From: Linum tenue
Lineage: Eukaryota > Streptophyta > Magnoliopsida > Malpighiales > Linaceae
Length of the DNA: 64,000 nt
Reading direction: 5' to 3'
Assembly (NCBI GenBank): GCA_946122785.1
Contig: CAMGYJ010000010.1
Coordinates: forward strand, 11,197,467 to 11,261,466
Positions 9,375 through 20,010 of the stretch are shown piece by piece; the first letter of the stretch is position 1; each line of letters begins with the position of its first letter. The position numbers were made by a program, and so were the translations under genes. The notes below the pieces were generated by a model that saw nothing but the letters and a program-made list of their open reading frames with translations, made no database searches and was not told the DNA's origin.

Positions 9375-11060
9375 ATGGAGTTAATTCAATTTCCACCATG
9401 CAAAATGGAGAGCTTGAATCCAAGGGTAGTAGCTACTGTGATGACCGCTTCTCTTCTGCTAATCATAGCCTACTCAATCAGCCCATACTCACTGCTTCTC
9501 CAACGACGCAGCAGCAGCAGCATCAATCCCACAATCCAACAACCAGTAGCAGGAGGAGGAGGAGAAGAAGAAGAAGTACTATCTTCAGAACAATATTCCT
9601 GCGTCAGCAGGCAGCAGTTACATATCATCAGGAGCTCATATTCGTCGTCGAAGCCATCTCCTTTCCTCCTTTCCAGGCTCAAAGAGTACGAACAGCGTCA
9701 CAAGCGCTGCGATCCCTTCTCCGAGTCCTTCAATCGAAGCTCCCGGGAACTTATCAGGGTACAGAATTCCCCTGATTCCCTTGTGACAAAACCTGAAGAA
9801 AAAGAAGACGTCGAACTTGATTGCAGATACATCGTGTGGACACCGGTGAATGGACTGGGGAACAGGATGCTCAGCATCTCTTCTTCATTTCTCTACGCTC
9901 TCCTCACCAACCGTGTCCTGCTGGTCGATTTCGGCCCCGACATGGTCGACCTCTTCTGCGAGCCGTTTCACAACTCCACCTGGTTCCTCCCCAGAGACTT
10001 CACTTTCAAGGGCCGAGCCAATACCCCTGAGTTCAGGGAAACTTACAGCCTCGGAAAACTGTTGAGAAGGGAGGAGGAGGAGGAGGAGCAGAAGAAGGAG
10101 ATGCCATATGTTGCGTCGCTCCTTCAGCTTTTTCTTTCCTACGATAACGACGATTACGACAAGCTTTTCTTCAAAAGTGAGACTCAGCCACTCTTGGAGA
10201 AAGTCCCCTGGCTAGTTCTGAGATCGGACCAGTATTTCGCCCCTTACTTGTTCCTGATGCCCTGCTTCAGGGCAGAACTGGACAGAATGTTTCCTGACGA
10301 CAAGGAGACAGTTTTCCACCACTTGGGGAGATACCTATTCAGCCCATCCAATCAAGTTTGGGGGCACATCACCGGATTCTACGACGCTTATCTGGCGAAA
10401 GCAGATCGAAGAATCGGTCTTCAGATAAGGGTTTTCAGCCTGGATAAAACCCCGGCTTCACTCATTCTGAGTCAGGTCATAAATTGCATCCAGGAAGAGT
10501 CTCGAATAATAATTCTTCCCAATGCTACGACTACAACTACCACTACTGCTTCTTCGTCTGGTCGAAACAGGACGACGACGACAACGACTGCTATTCTGGT
10601 AGCGTCATTGTTTGGCCAATTCTACACGGAGCTGAACAAAATGTACAAGGAGTGGAACGAAAAAGCGGGAGCCACGGTGGTTGGGGTTTATCGGACGAAT
10701 CACGAAGAGATACAAGTGCTTGGTAGCAGTTCACATAATATGAAGGCATTGGTGGATATATATCTGCTGAGCATGTGCGATGTGCTGGTCACGAGCCCGC
10801 GGTCAACTTTTGGGTACGTGGCTCATGGTCTGGCAGGGTTGACTCCATGGATTTTGCAGAGTCAGGACATTGAGGACGAGGAACAGAGGGTTAAGGAACC
10901 AGCTTGCCGACGTGGTGTTTCCAAGGAGCCCTGTCTTCAGTTTCATGCTAATTATTATGACACCAATCCAGATCATCGTGAACCAGGAGGGCCTGTTCCC
11001 GTGATTATGGATTGTGAAGATTTCCAATATGGACTCAAGCTTGTAAATCGCCGGGTTTAG
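9375..11060 (+). CDS. GT37 xyloglucan-type alpha-1,2-fucosyltransferase
   Basis: Plant GT37 enzymes move fucose from GDP-fucose to galactose in xyloglucan, or to arabinogalactan proteins, in the Golgi. From Met 9375 the protein has 561 residues, close to the family norm. Met 9405 is equally plausible and both have A at -3 and G at +4; an in-frame Met also exists at 9294. A single membrane anchor follows (about residues 18-42). Then come YIVWTPVNGLGNRMLS, HITGFYDAYLAKADRRIGLQ with the GLQIR donor motif, and SPRSTFGYVAHGLAGLTPWI. No intron is needed. Odd features: an acidic GAG-repeat tract near 10070-10100, and a Thr/Ser-rich stretch coded by ACN repeats at 10518-10600 between conserved motifs. 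Whether it acts on xyloglucan or on another glycan cannot be told. Confidence 0.9.
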   Translation: MELIQFPPCKMESLNPRVVATVMTASLLLIIAYSISPYSLLLQRRSSSSINPTIQQPVAGGGGEEEEVLSSEQYSCVSRQQLHIIRSSYSSSKPSPFLLSRLKEYEQRHKRCDPFSESFNRSSRELIRVQNSPDSLVTKPEEKEDVELDCRYIVWTPVNGLGNRMLSISSSFLYALLTNRVLLVDFGPDMVDLFCEPFHNSTWFLPRDFTFKGRANTPEFRETYSLGKLLRREEEEEEQKKEMPYVASLLQLFLSYDNDDYDKLFFKSETQPLLEKVPWLVLRSDQYFAPYLFLMPCFRAELDRMFPDDKETVFHHLGRYLFSPSNQVWGHITGFYDAYLAKADRRIGLQIRVFSLDKTPASLILSQVINCIQEESRIIILPNATTTTTTTASSSGRNRTTTTTTAILVASLFGQFYTELNKMYKEWNEKAGATVVGVYRTNHEEIQVLGSSSHNMKALVDIYLLSMCDVLVTSPRSTFGYVAHGLAGLTPWILQSQDIEDEEQRVKEPACRRGVSKEPCLQFHANYYDTNPDHREPGGPVPVIMDCEDFQYGLKLVNRRV

Positions 11061-11489
11061 AGAAAGCAGAGTCCACCTAGGCTGCTGCTTCTTGTTGATT
11101 GTGTTATTTTCTTTCTTAATTTTTCTAGAATTAATGGTATACTAGCATAAGCCCGCTCGCTATCGCTTTACGTTGAGCGAAAATATGATATTTTAAAGAT
11201 TGATAGTTAGAATTTTCCCCCAAAAGTAAAAAGCTTGTCATCTACAACTCCATATAGTCGACGCAACGATGAACTTTAATAAGGGAGAAAGATCATCGAG
11301 CAAATGATTTCTATATTTAATCTTCTCTCTAGTTTAGCTTTTTTTTTGCTTTGTTTTTTTAAGTTCATCTTGATTCTCCCTTTTTATTGATTTCCGGGAT
11401 TAATAGCAAGTTTGAAAAAGTTCAACTCACTTTGGTCGAGTCGAATTAGGTTGAATATCCATTGTTCAATTTCATTCTAAAAAAAAGGA
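11061..11489. other. 3' flank of the fucosyltransferase gene
   Basis: AT-rich non-coding DNA, probably the 3' untranslated region followed by repeat-derived sequence. The word TTTTCTAGAATTAATGGTAT at 11121-11140 recurs in similar form near 13134, so these flanks share ancestry. Confidence 0.35.
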
Positions 11490-12330
11490 GAAATTAACAC
11501 AAACACTAAAGTGGACAAAGCTCGCTCACGACCCAAAATTCAGCAACTTCATGTTAAACTCTCTTTGATCAGGTTGAAGTTGAACCGAGTTAGTAATAAA
11601 TTCACAACCGACCCGACCCGTCAATTACAAAAGCAAATAAAACCCACTCCGTATGAAAACTTGTAAACTTCAGGTTCAATTTGTTTTGGTAAGGTTGAAT
11701 TAGCTAGGTTGGATACCCATAGGTTTGGTTATCAACCAAAAGTAAAAGGATAAATAAAACACCACTAAAGCGGATAAACTCGCTCCCTACCAAAAACTCT
11801 ACACACCAAGTTCACTTGCATTGACTGGTTCGAACTAAGTTTTTAAAAATTCACACTTGGCTCAACATGTCATGTCTAAAACCATATAAAACGTGCTCTC
11901 TATACAAAACTTGTCAGCACCGAGTCCGGGTTCAATTGTCATTCTCAACCAAAAGAAAAAGGAGGAATAAAAAATAATATTAAAGCGGACAAAACTCGCT
12001 CTCCATAAAAAACTCTTCAACACCGTGTTCAACTCGCTTTGACAGGGTCGAATCGAGTTTTGAAGAAATTCACACTCGACGAAACCTACCAATTAATTAT
12101 AAAAGCATATAAAACTCGCTCTGAATACAAAACTCGTCAATACCATGGGTTTGGGTTCAATTATCATTCTGAACAAAGGAAAAAATATAGAAATTTACAA
12201 TTCCAAAATCGGGTTCAAAGTCACTTTGACTTGGACGAATTATGTTGGATACCCATGAGTTTGAGTTTAATCGTCATGTTTAACCAAAACGAAAAAGAGA
12301 GAAAAGAAAATACTAAAAAATATGCAACTT
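11490..12330. repeat. Degenerate tandem repeats, unit about 220-340 bp
   Basis: A phrase of the type CACTAAAGCGGATAAACTCGC recurs near 11503, 11761 and 11979, with a weaker copy near 12306. Each is followed by AAAACTC...CAACACC and a GGTTCAATT...CATTCTNAACCAAAA segment. The units drift strongly in length and sequence. Nothing is coded. Confidence 0.55.
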
Positions 12331-12435
12331 AGTCCCGATACCAAATTCGGCAACACAAAGCAAATTTGGTATGGATTTTCTGTGTAGCGGTTTTGAAACA
12401 CAGCGGATGGGTACATTATTGGGCGTATGCAAGAA

Positions 12436-13111
12436 TTGCGCATAATAGATATGGTATGGATCTTCGATAGTAGTCGTGGCAAAGGTGGAAGAGGACAACT
12501 TATGATTTCGTCGATTGTATTTCGAGATGGGTAATTGTTGCAATAGGAAAACCAATGAACAATAAATGAAAACTTAGTAGACAATTAATACACAAAAACC
12601 TAACATTAGAGAACTAATTGACAATAGATGTAGACCCAAGAAACAATAAATTAACACATAGGATATAGAGTAAGAGAGTGGGGTAAAAGAATGAGTTGGA
12701 ACTTACCCACTTACACTTGGAGGAGTGTGAGAGCCACTAATGAATAGTAACTCAAATCTAGGCTTTTATATATTTGCGCATAATAGATATGGTATGGATC
12801 TTCGGTAGTAGTCGTGGCAAAGGTGGAAGAGGACAACTTATGATTTCGTCGATTGTATTTCGAGATGAGTAACTGTTGCAATAGGAAAACCAATGAACAA
12901 TAAATGAAAACTTAGTAGACAATTAATACACAAAAACCTAACATTAGAGAACTAATTGACAATAGATATAGACCCAACAAACAATAGATGAACACATAGG
13001 ATATAGAGTAAGAGAGTGGGGTAACAGAATGAGTTGGAACTTCCCCACTTACACTTGGAGGAGTGCGAGAGCCACTAATGAATAGTAACTCAAACCTAGG
13101 CTTTTATATAT
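12436..13111. repeat. 338-bp head-to-tail duplication
   Basis: Two nearly identical copies lie back to back (12436-12773 and 12774-13111). Both start TTGCGCATAATAGATATGG and end in GGCTTTTATATATT. I count few substitutions between them, so the duplication is recent. The frames inside are shared by both copies and have no recognisable motif. Confidence 0.85.
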
Positions 13112-13714
13112 TAATTTATTTTCTTTCTTAATTTTTTTAGAATTAATGGTATATTTGGTTCTTGAACTATGAAGGTTTAATTTTCTTATGTGGTTCATAT
13201 CCTATATTTTTTCCCCTTAACATAGTCGTTCAAATATAAACATTTAGTTGTTGCGGTCATGTTGTTAAAAGACTCTTAGTCTTCTATCGAACGAGGACCT
13301 AATTACTCACTAGGCACGCCTAATTAGGCGCTAACTCGGTAAAAACTATGTAATTGCAAAATTACTATTACTATTTTAATCATTTTTTCAGTTTCGACAA
13401 AAAATTAGTCGATTTGCTGTTTTTTATTGGAAATCGTAGGGTGCAACTCATACAAAAAAAAAAGAATATATGGGAAGAGGGTTAAAAATATGTAGGAGTA
13501 TTTTTTAAATGATGAGAACTTTTTATGCGCATGAGCTGCCCGACTCAATGCCAAATAGGTCTCAATTTAACTGAGACTAACAAACTTTGAACAGTAAGGA
13601 CCAGATTAGGAAAAAATCTAGAGCATAATTCCTTAGTGCTATAATGTGCTTTCGGATAAGGAGATCATTACTTAGCTCAACAGAAAAAAAAAAAAATATA
13701 TATATATATATATA
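13112..13714. other. Intergenic, no recognised feature
   Basis: AT-rich non-coding DNA ending in an A-run and a (TA)n tract at about 13697-13714, the insertion site of the next element. Confidence 0.4.
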
Positions 13715-14116
13715 GTGGCATATTCGGTGCACCCACTTTTTCGGGCGGGTGCACTGAGTGCACCCGCCTCATAATTGTCATTCTGACCATGCGATTCATG
13801 TCAAAACGGTATCAATTGTTGCTTATGATATTATGAACAAGAAGCACATGAATTTTGATAAAAATTCATTCAAATTTTACTTTAATTCGAAGGATTTAGG
13901 ATTTAGGGATTAGGTTTATAAATTGGTATTTTGGGTTGGGATTCAAAATTGAAGGTTAAGGGGTTTGGGTAATAGATTAATTTATTATGATTCTATGCCA
14001 TATCATCATATTAGATTGAGAGTACTAATTAAATTTCAAAATTTGATGTAATATGGACATTTTTAGAGTGGGCGCACTGAGCGCACCCAAAAAAGTGAGT
14101 GCGCCGAAGTAGCCAC
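13715..14116. mobile_element. MITE with about 60-bp inverted repeats, inserted in a TA tract
   Basis: The left end GTGGCATATTCGGTGCACCC and the right end (reverse complement GTGGCTACTTCGGCGCACTC) match over about 60 bases. Each arm includes the near-palindrome GGGTGCACTGAGTGCACCC or its variant GGGTGCGCTCAGTGCGCCC. (TA)n lies on both sides, so the target duplication cannot be sized. No coding capacity. Confidence 0.7.
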
Positions 14117-14578
14117 CATATATATATATACATGAAGATGGTTTCTATTGAGTTCATATTATCGTAATGAAGTCATATTTCTTTCGTCTAAAATAGCTAT
14201 GTGATTCATGGAAACCATACTACCCCGCATCTATCAAGTATTGAATCAAATTGCAAGCAGTTAATAGATGAGTTGAGAGATGCGGGTAATGAACTTTGCG
14301 ACAACATCCCTCTACCAACTGATAATATTGTCACGTAAAACCAATTTCATTGATGCCACATTGAATCAATAGTAACCCCTGCATGCAATATTCAAGTTCT
14401 TTAATTTGCACAACCAAAATGAGAAACAAAATAAGTTCGATCAAATTTCTTACGTGCTGGCTCTCGCTTCTCCAAGTGACAATTCTCAAGTTATAAAAAA
14501 GCCTGGATTTGATCTAGGTGAGTGTATATCAGAAGAGAAATTAGAAGAAGCTAAGCTAGTCAAAATTGGTATCGAAAG
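14117..14578 (+). promoter_or_regulatory. Upstream region of the GT61 gene
   Basis: No gene seen. A TATA-like TTATAAAAAAG at 14491-14501 lies about 80 bases before the GT61 start codon and could set transcription start. Assignment is by position only. Confidence 0.35.
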
Positions 14579-17186
14579 ATGAAGATCAAGTTGAATAGCT
14601 GGCTGGCCAAACAGCATGAACAGAAGAAGTCGGCGGCGGCGGCGGCCAACAGCGTCAGCAGACGAGAAATGTTCACTTGGTTCCTCATCTTCTTCAGCTT
14701 CTACACCATGTGTCGAGAATGGGATACTCTCCCTTCCTGTAATGATCACTTAACTCTGTCCATCCCTCTTTTCTGTACCATTTCCAGTCTTTTTTGCAGG
14801 TTTTAAAATGTTTACATGCATGGATTCTTACTTACATCTTGATTTGTTTTTGCTTGTGTTGATTATCGCAGTGCATATAATGTGGTCTCCTGGAGTACTA
14901 ATTGATATGGGTAAGAAGAGTGAGTACATGATTATTTTCATCAAATTAATTTGGTCTATAAATAGCTAAACCATAACTGATGAACTCTACGTCGCGGATT
15001 ATAGCCAATGCAGACCAAGAAATCGTGAGAAATCGAAAGATTTCCGGTACCGTAAATTCTACAAGTGCCTCAATGTTGGACGAATCGAATAGTGAGTAAC
15101 TCTGGTCAGACATTTCTTCATTATAAAGCAATTCTCCTGTGGGCTCTTTATTTGTTACCGGAAAAAAAAATATTACTTTATGGCATGGTTGGCATGCCGG
15201 TGGCATGTCGATCGGTTGAAACAGCTGGTTCAACTGGTGCTGGTCATAAAACCGGTATAAATATTACTGGTACGATCTGCACGATAGATTTACGAATTCT
15301 AAGTAAAATGATATCGTTTTAGTAAATTTGATTGATTAAAAAAATAAATTTATTATATATTTTATGAATATAAAAGTTAAAAATTGATGTAAATTGTTGA
15401 ATTTAGGTATAAACCGTTAGATATTGGCGTTAAATGTTGTATTTAAATATGAGTACTTTTTTTTTTTTTGAATGTCGTGTTTTATTAAGTCACCATGAAC
15501 CGGCACAAACCGATCATACCATTTTACTTGCTAAACCTGCGGAACGGTATAGACGGGTTTGACAACCTTACTTTATAGCCTTGTTCACTCCTACATATGC
15601 ACTCACCTCATTTTCCATGCAGATGCTAGGACGTTGCAACCAAACAACAAAATAAGATGCAGTAAGGGTGAAGCATCAGACATATGTGACATGGTAGGCG
15701 ACATTAGGATCGACCCTGATGCAACAACTGTTTACTACGTTATCCCACCAAAGACAGACGCAATCCTCATTGCCGGCGACGACACCGATAACACTACTAC
15801 TACAACATCGTCGTCATGGACCATAAAGCCTTACGCAAGAACTGACGATGCGTCGGCCATGGCGCTAGTATCAGAATGGTCAGTGAAAATGGTGTCGCCA
15901 GCTGGAAATGATCACCAACATTTGCCAAACTGTACTCAGGTTCATGATCCCCCGGGAGTCTTCTTTTCTCTCGGAGGATATTCTGGGAACCACTATCATG
16001 GCTTCGCCGATGTTCTCATCCCACTCTTCGTCACATCTCGCCCTTTCGACCGCCAAGTCGAGCTCTTGGTAATCGACACCCAGCCATGGATGGTGAACAA
16101 GGTCAAAACGATCATGCAAGCCCTATCGAGGTTCGTCGCTTTTTCTTTTTGTCACGAATGTTTCTCGGCAGATAAGGAAATATGAGTATTTGACAAAGCA
16201 AGAAAACTAAAGCACAAGAGCACACATGATTTACGTGATTCACTAACACAATATGTGTTAGCTAGTCCATGATAGGAGAGCGTCAGTTTCACTATATTTC
16301 GAGGAGATACAGATTACAAAGGGCCCCGTGACATTCAGTCATAGGGCCAAATAGTCCGATTCAAGTTATATCAACATTTTTTCTTATTTACCCGTTAATT
16401 ATGGTTTTTCTCCAAAGGCGAATTTTCCATTTTTTGTTCAGGTACGACGAGGTAGATATCGACAGGTCAAAACAAGATGGCAAAATCCACTGCTTCTCGA
16501 GGCTAGTAATCGGTCTAAAAGGGCGGGGCAGAAAAGAATTAGGTATCAGCCCGTTAGAGACCGATTACACGATGAAAGACTTCAGACAGTTCCTAAGAAG
16601 TTCCTACTCATTGAGAAAGACAAGAGCAATCAAGTTGCGAATCGACAATGACGATGATGGGGACAAGAAGAATCCGATGATGAACAATCCTCAACTCATC
16701 ATCATTTCCCGGAAGGGTTCTCGAGCTTTCACCAACGTGAATGAGATAGCGGGAATGGCGACCAAGCTAGGATACTACGTAAAAGTGGTGGAACCTGACG
16801 ACAAGACCATGTCGGAGTCGGCGGAGATGATGAATTCTTGTGACGTGGTGGTGGGAGTTCACGGCGCCGGGCTGACCAACATGGTGTTCCTCCCGGACAA
16901 TGCGGTCGTGGTCCAGGTGATTCCGCTGGCTTTAGATTGGTCGGCAAAGATATACTACGAGGAGCCGACCAAGGAGATGAATTTGAGGTATCTGCAGTAC
17001 AAGATCAAGAAAGAAGAGAGCAGTTTGATAGGGCGATACTCGCCTGATCATGTGGTGTTTACTACTCCTTGGTCGTTCAAGTGGGAGGAATTCAGGTCCA
17101 TTTACATGCAGAACCAAAATGTGACAGTGGACCTTAGAAGGTTTAGACCAACGTTAGTGAAAGCTCTAGAACTTTTGCATGATTGA
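14579..17186 (+). CDS. GT61 family glycosyltransferase (xylosyltransferase-like)
   Basis: GT61 plant enzymes include xylan arabinosyl- and xylosyltransferases of the Golgi. Exons: 14579-14738, 14872-14910, 15623-16130 and 16442-17186. All are GT-AG and the summed length (1452) is an exact codon multiple, giving 483 residues. A second donor at 14920 would add three residues in the same phase. Signal anchor about residues 31-45; then CSKGEASDICDMVGDIRI, YHGFADVLIPLF, and the C-terminal SCDVVVGVHGAGLTNMVFLP block that marks the family. Intron 2 carries hAT-like sequence. The acceptor sugar cannot be predicted. Third glycosyltransferase in a row with the genes at 7138-8895 and 9375-11060. Confidence 0.9.
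15170..15585. repeat. hAT-like repeat inside GT61 intron 2
   Basis: A segment rich in AACCGG and GGTTTGAC words. Its right part (ACTTGCTAAACC, then CGGAACGGTATAGACGGG) matches the flanks of the nested insertion at 39.8-42.2 kb, so both are copies of one repeat family. The end resembles GGTTTGACAACC-type hAT termini. Limits are approximate. Confidence 0.4.
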
Positions 17187-17344
17187 TCTCTATAGGTTCA
17201 ATGCGCTCATAAAAAAGAAAAATCTCCAGTTTCAAAAAGAGTTTTCTGCCCAAAGGGGCGAGCACAAATGAGTTTTCTTTCTATATGAATGGTGTATTGC
17301 ACTTGTATCTCTCCAAGGAAATAAAACTGTAAACCTCTTCCAGC
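17187..17344. other. GT61 3' flank
   Basis: Likely 3' untranslated region and short spacer before the LINE fragment. No other feature seen. Confidence 0.4.
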
Positions 17345-18560
17345 GTTACCCCGGAGATGAATGCAAGCCTAACTTCTGAGGTCTTCCCTGATGAGATCCG
17401 TAGAACGGTCTTTGTTATGAGTTCGAAGCAAGTGTTAGGATATGATGGTTTCACGGGTAAATTCTTTAAAGCCTAGTGGGGGATTGTTGGGGACTCAATT
17501 ATTTCAGCGGTCTGCTCGTTCTTTGAAACAAGTAGGATGCTTCGTAGCTTCAATCACACCTGGCTAACGTTGATCCCAAAAGTGGACCAGTTGGAATCCA
17601 TGTGGCAACTTCACCCCATTAGTCTATGCCAATTTGTGTACAAAGTGATCACCAAAATTATGGCGGAGAGACTTGCGGGACTGCTGCCCCTAATCATCTC
17701 GGAAGGCAGAATGCCTTTATCCGTGAAAGATAGATTGTGAATAATATCCTCCTTAGGCATGAGTTAATGCACTATTTGAAAATAAAAAAGGCATATGATA
17801 GAGTTGAATGGTCATTTCTTCTCGCAGTTTTGGAAAAGATGGGTTTTAACTCTGTCTGGAGATGATGGGTGCAGGAATGTTTACAATCAGCAACGTTCTC
17901 GGTTCTCATGAACGGTTCTCCTTCTGGTTTCTTTGCGCCTTCCAGGGGTCTCCGTCATGGGGATCCTCTTTCTCTTCTACTCTTTGTGCTTTGTACGGAG
18001 GGGTTCGCAGCCCTACTTTGCAAGGCTATTTCCGATAAGAGGCTAGAAGGGGTCAAGTAGCTCCTCGGGCTCCCCGGATATCTCATTTGTTCTTTGCTGA
18101 TGATTCTTATTTGTTCCTCCTCGGATCTCTCCAGGAGTGTGAGAATCTGATAGAAGTTCTTAATGAGTATGAGGAGCTTAGTGGCCAAAAAGTGAATATG
18201 GATAAATTGGCTGTTTGTTTCAGTAAGAACATCTCCTTGCAGGATTAGGAGTTCTTGGCTGCAATTCTTGGGGTGGGTGTTGTGGGCTTTCATCTTTTCT
18301 AACAGTTTAATCAAGCTTTGTTGGCTAAAATTGAATGGCGAATCCTGAATGAACCTCAGTTCCTCTTAGCCCAGGTTTACAAAGGGAAGTACTTTCCCAA
18401 GGAATCCTTCCTCTCGGCTCGGCCCCGCCCGTCTTGGGGATGGCAGAGCATACTTTTTGGACGCCAATTGTTAACTAAGGGGTTACGGTGGCAGATTGGT
18501 AATGGTCAGATGGCTCATTTTCTTAATTTGAACTGGGTCCTTGACTCGCTACGACACAAC
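17345..18560 (+). pseudogene. LINE (L1-type) reverse transcriptase relic
   Basis: Frames in succession read non-LTR reverse transcriptase blocks: GYDGFTGKFFK, FNHTWLTLIPKV, HPISLCQFVYKVITKI, AYDRVEWSFL, GLRHGDPLS, and FADDSYLFL (the catalytic FADD motif). The frame carries several stops and frameshifts, for example TAG near 17476 and TAA/TGA after 17735. Ends are missing: there is no endonuclease, and the zinc-binding tail is lost where a gypsy LTR follows. This is dead retrotransposon DNA. Confidence 0.8.
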
Positions 18561-18569
18561 ACCTAACAA

Positions 18570-19985
18570 TGGCCAAGTGTAACCAATGAAAGGGACTGCA
18601 GTATAGTGGCTCAAGTAATAAATATCGAATCCAAGGGTCTCTAGAGTTATTATTACTCAGCTTCAGTTCATTATCTAGCAAACCAGATTAAGATAAAAGA
18701 ACTAAAACTACTCTAGCAAACTACAGTTAAAGTTAATCTAATTACAGGTTGGGAACTCACTTAGGTATGATTCCCCCTAGCCACTAGCCAGATTAACGAT
18801 TGATGATCTCTAACTTGTTTCACTTTCATTCACAATGCGGAGAATCCTTGACTAGACCTTGTGTCTCGACTAAAGGAACAAGGCCCTCTTGAGTCAATTG
18901 CCTAGAGGGACGTATCCTTCTCTAGACCAACTGATCAAGGCGTTCTGAACTAGACTCCCTCTATCGAAAGAGGTTCTCAATCGATACAAAGCAGTGAATC
19001 AACCCTCGACTAAAGCAATCGATCCAATACTATCAATCTATGGTGCTCTATTGACCTAATCAGGTATTCGCTCTCATAGGATCAAAGCAGAATCAATAAT
19101 CTCGACTAAAGCAGAATTGAATCGTGAAAACATGCATAGATTGAATATGAACTCAAGATTATCAAGTCAGAGTACTCATACAATCATCCAATCAAACAAA
19201 CATAGCTAGGGTTCCTCAAAACCTAAGTGAATGGAAGTTACTTCATAGAGAAGAGAGAGACTGCAGTAAGAATCTTCAGATGATCAGTCTTCAAGTCTGG
19301 GCTTGTTCCTAGAGCTTCCAAGGCGAAGAAATCCTCCAATTCCACTCCAAGAATGCCCTCAAATCGCCCTCTCTCTCTCTTTGGTTCGTCCCTTGGGTGT
19401 TTGGGATCCAAAACCCAGCTCTCTCTCTCCTTTGGCTCGAATTTGGGTTAAAACCCAGAATTTCCCTAATCACACGGCCAGGCCACACGGCCGTGTGACT
19501 CTCCCAGGCTGCCCGTGTGAGTGTCAAAATGTGGAGTTTCGATAAGTGGCTTCAGGCTTCCTACACGGCCACGACCCACACGGCCGTGTGAGTGTCCAGA
19601 CTGCCCGTGTGGGATTTGCCGAGCCTTCACACGGCCACAAGGGGCCTCTACACGGTCCGTGTGACTTTGCCCGTGTAATTTGGTGCCACACGGCCAGGTC
19701 ACACGGCCGTGTAGGCTTTAGGCATGCCCGTGTGGCTCCATCAGCTCCTCGCCAAACGTCCGATCTTTGTCCAATCGACCACGAACTCGTTCCCAAGCCT
19801 TCATTCACGTGCTAGGACTTGAAATATCACAAACAAGAACAACCTAGCGTGAAATAAGCCTAAAACGGGAGAATCGACATCTCAAACAGCTCAAGAATAG
19901 GGGTAAAAACATGTGCAATTAACGGTCTATCAAACTCCCCCACACATAACCGTTTGCTTGTCCCCAAGCAAACCTAACTCAAACC
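18570..19985 (-). mobile_element. 3' end of a gypsy (Tat/Athila-like) element: LTR plus polypurine tract
   Basis: On the minus strand the phrase GGTTTGCTTGGGGACAAGCA (about 19954-19973), then GTGTGGGGGAGTTT (19933-19946), is the usual 3' region and polypurine tract of Tat/Athila-type elements. It is followed at once by TGATAGACCGTT, a credible LTR start (19932). The LTR would run to about 18570, ending in CA. No coding region of this element is present, and the other LTR is not seen. Inserted in or beside the LINE relic. The LTR carries the CACACGGCCGTGTG array. Confidence 0.5.
19472..19735. repeat. Array of CACACGGCCGTGTG palindromic words
   Basis: Within about 260 bases the words ACACGGCC and CCGTGTG occur roughly eight times each. 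Several join into full palindromes CACACGGCCGTGTG (near 19484 and 19577) or related forms, separated by 15-35 unrelated bases. The region is far richer in GC than its surroundings. It is part of the putative LTR. Confidence 0.75.
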
Positions 19986-20010
19986 AATGCAACTCTCCAG
20001 AACTCTATAG

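Noticed and set aside
19466..19815. Frames rich in His, Gly, Arg and Val on both strands
   Set aside because: They are translations of the CACACGGCCGTGTG array.
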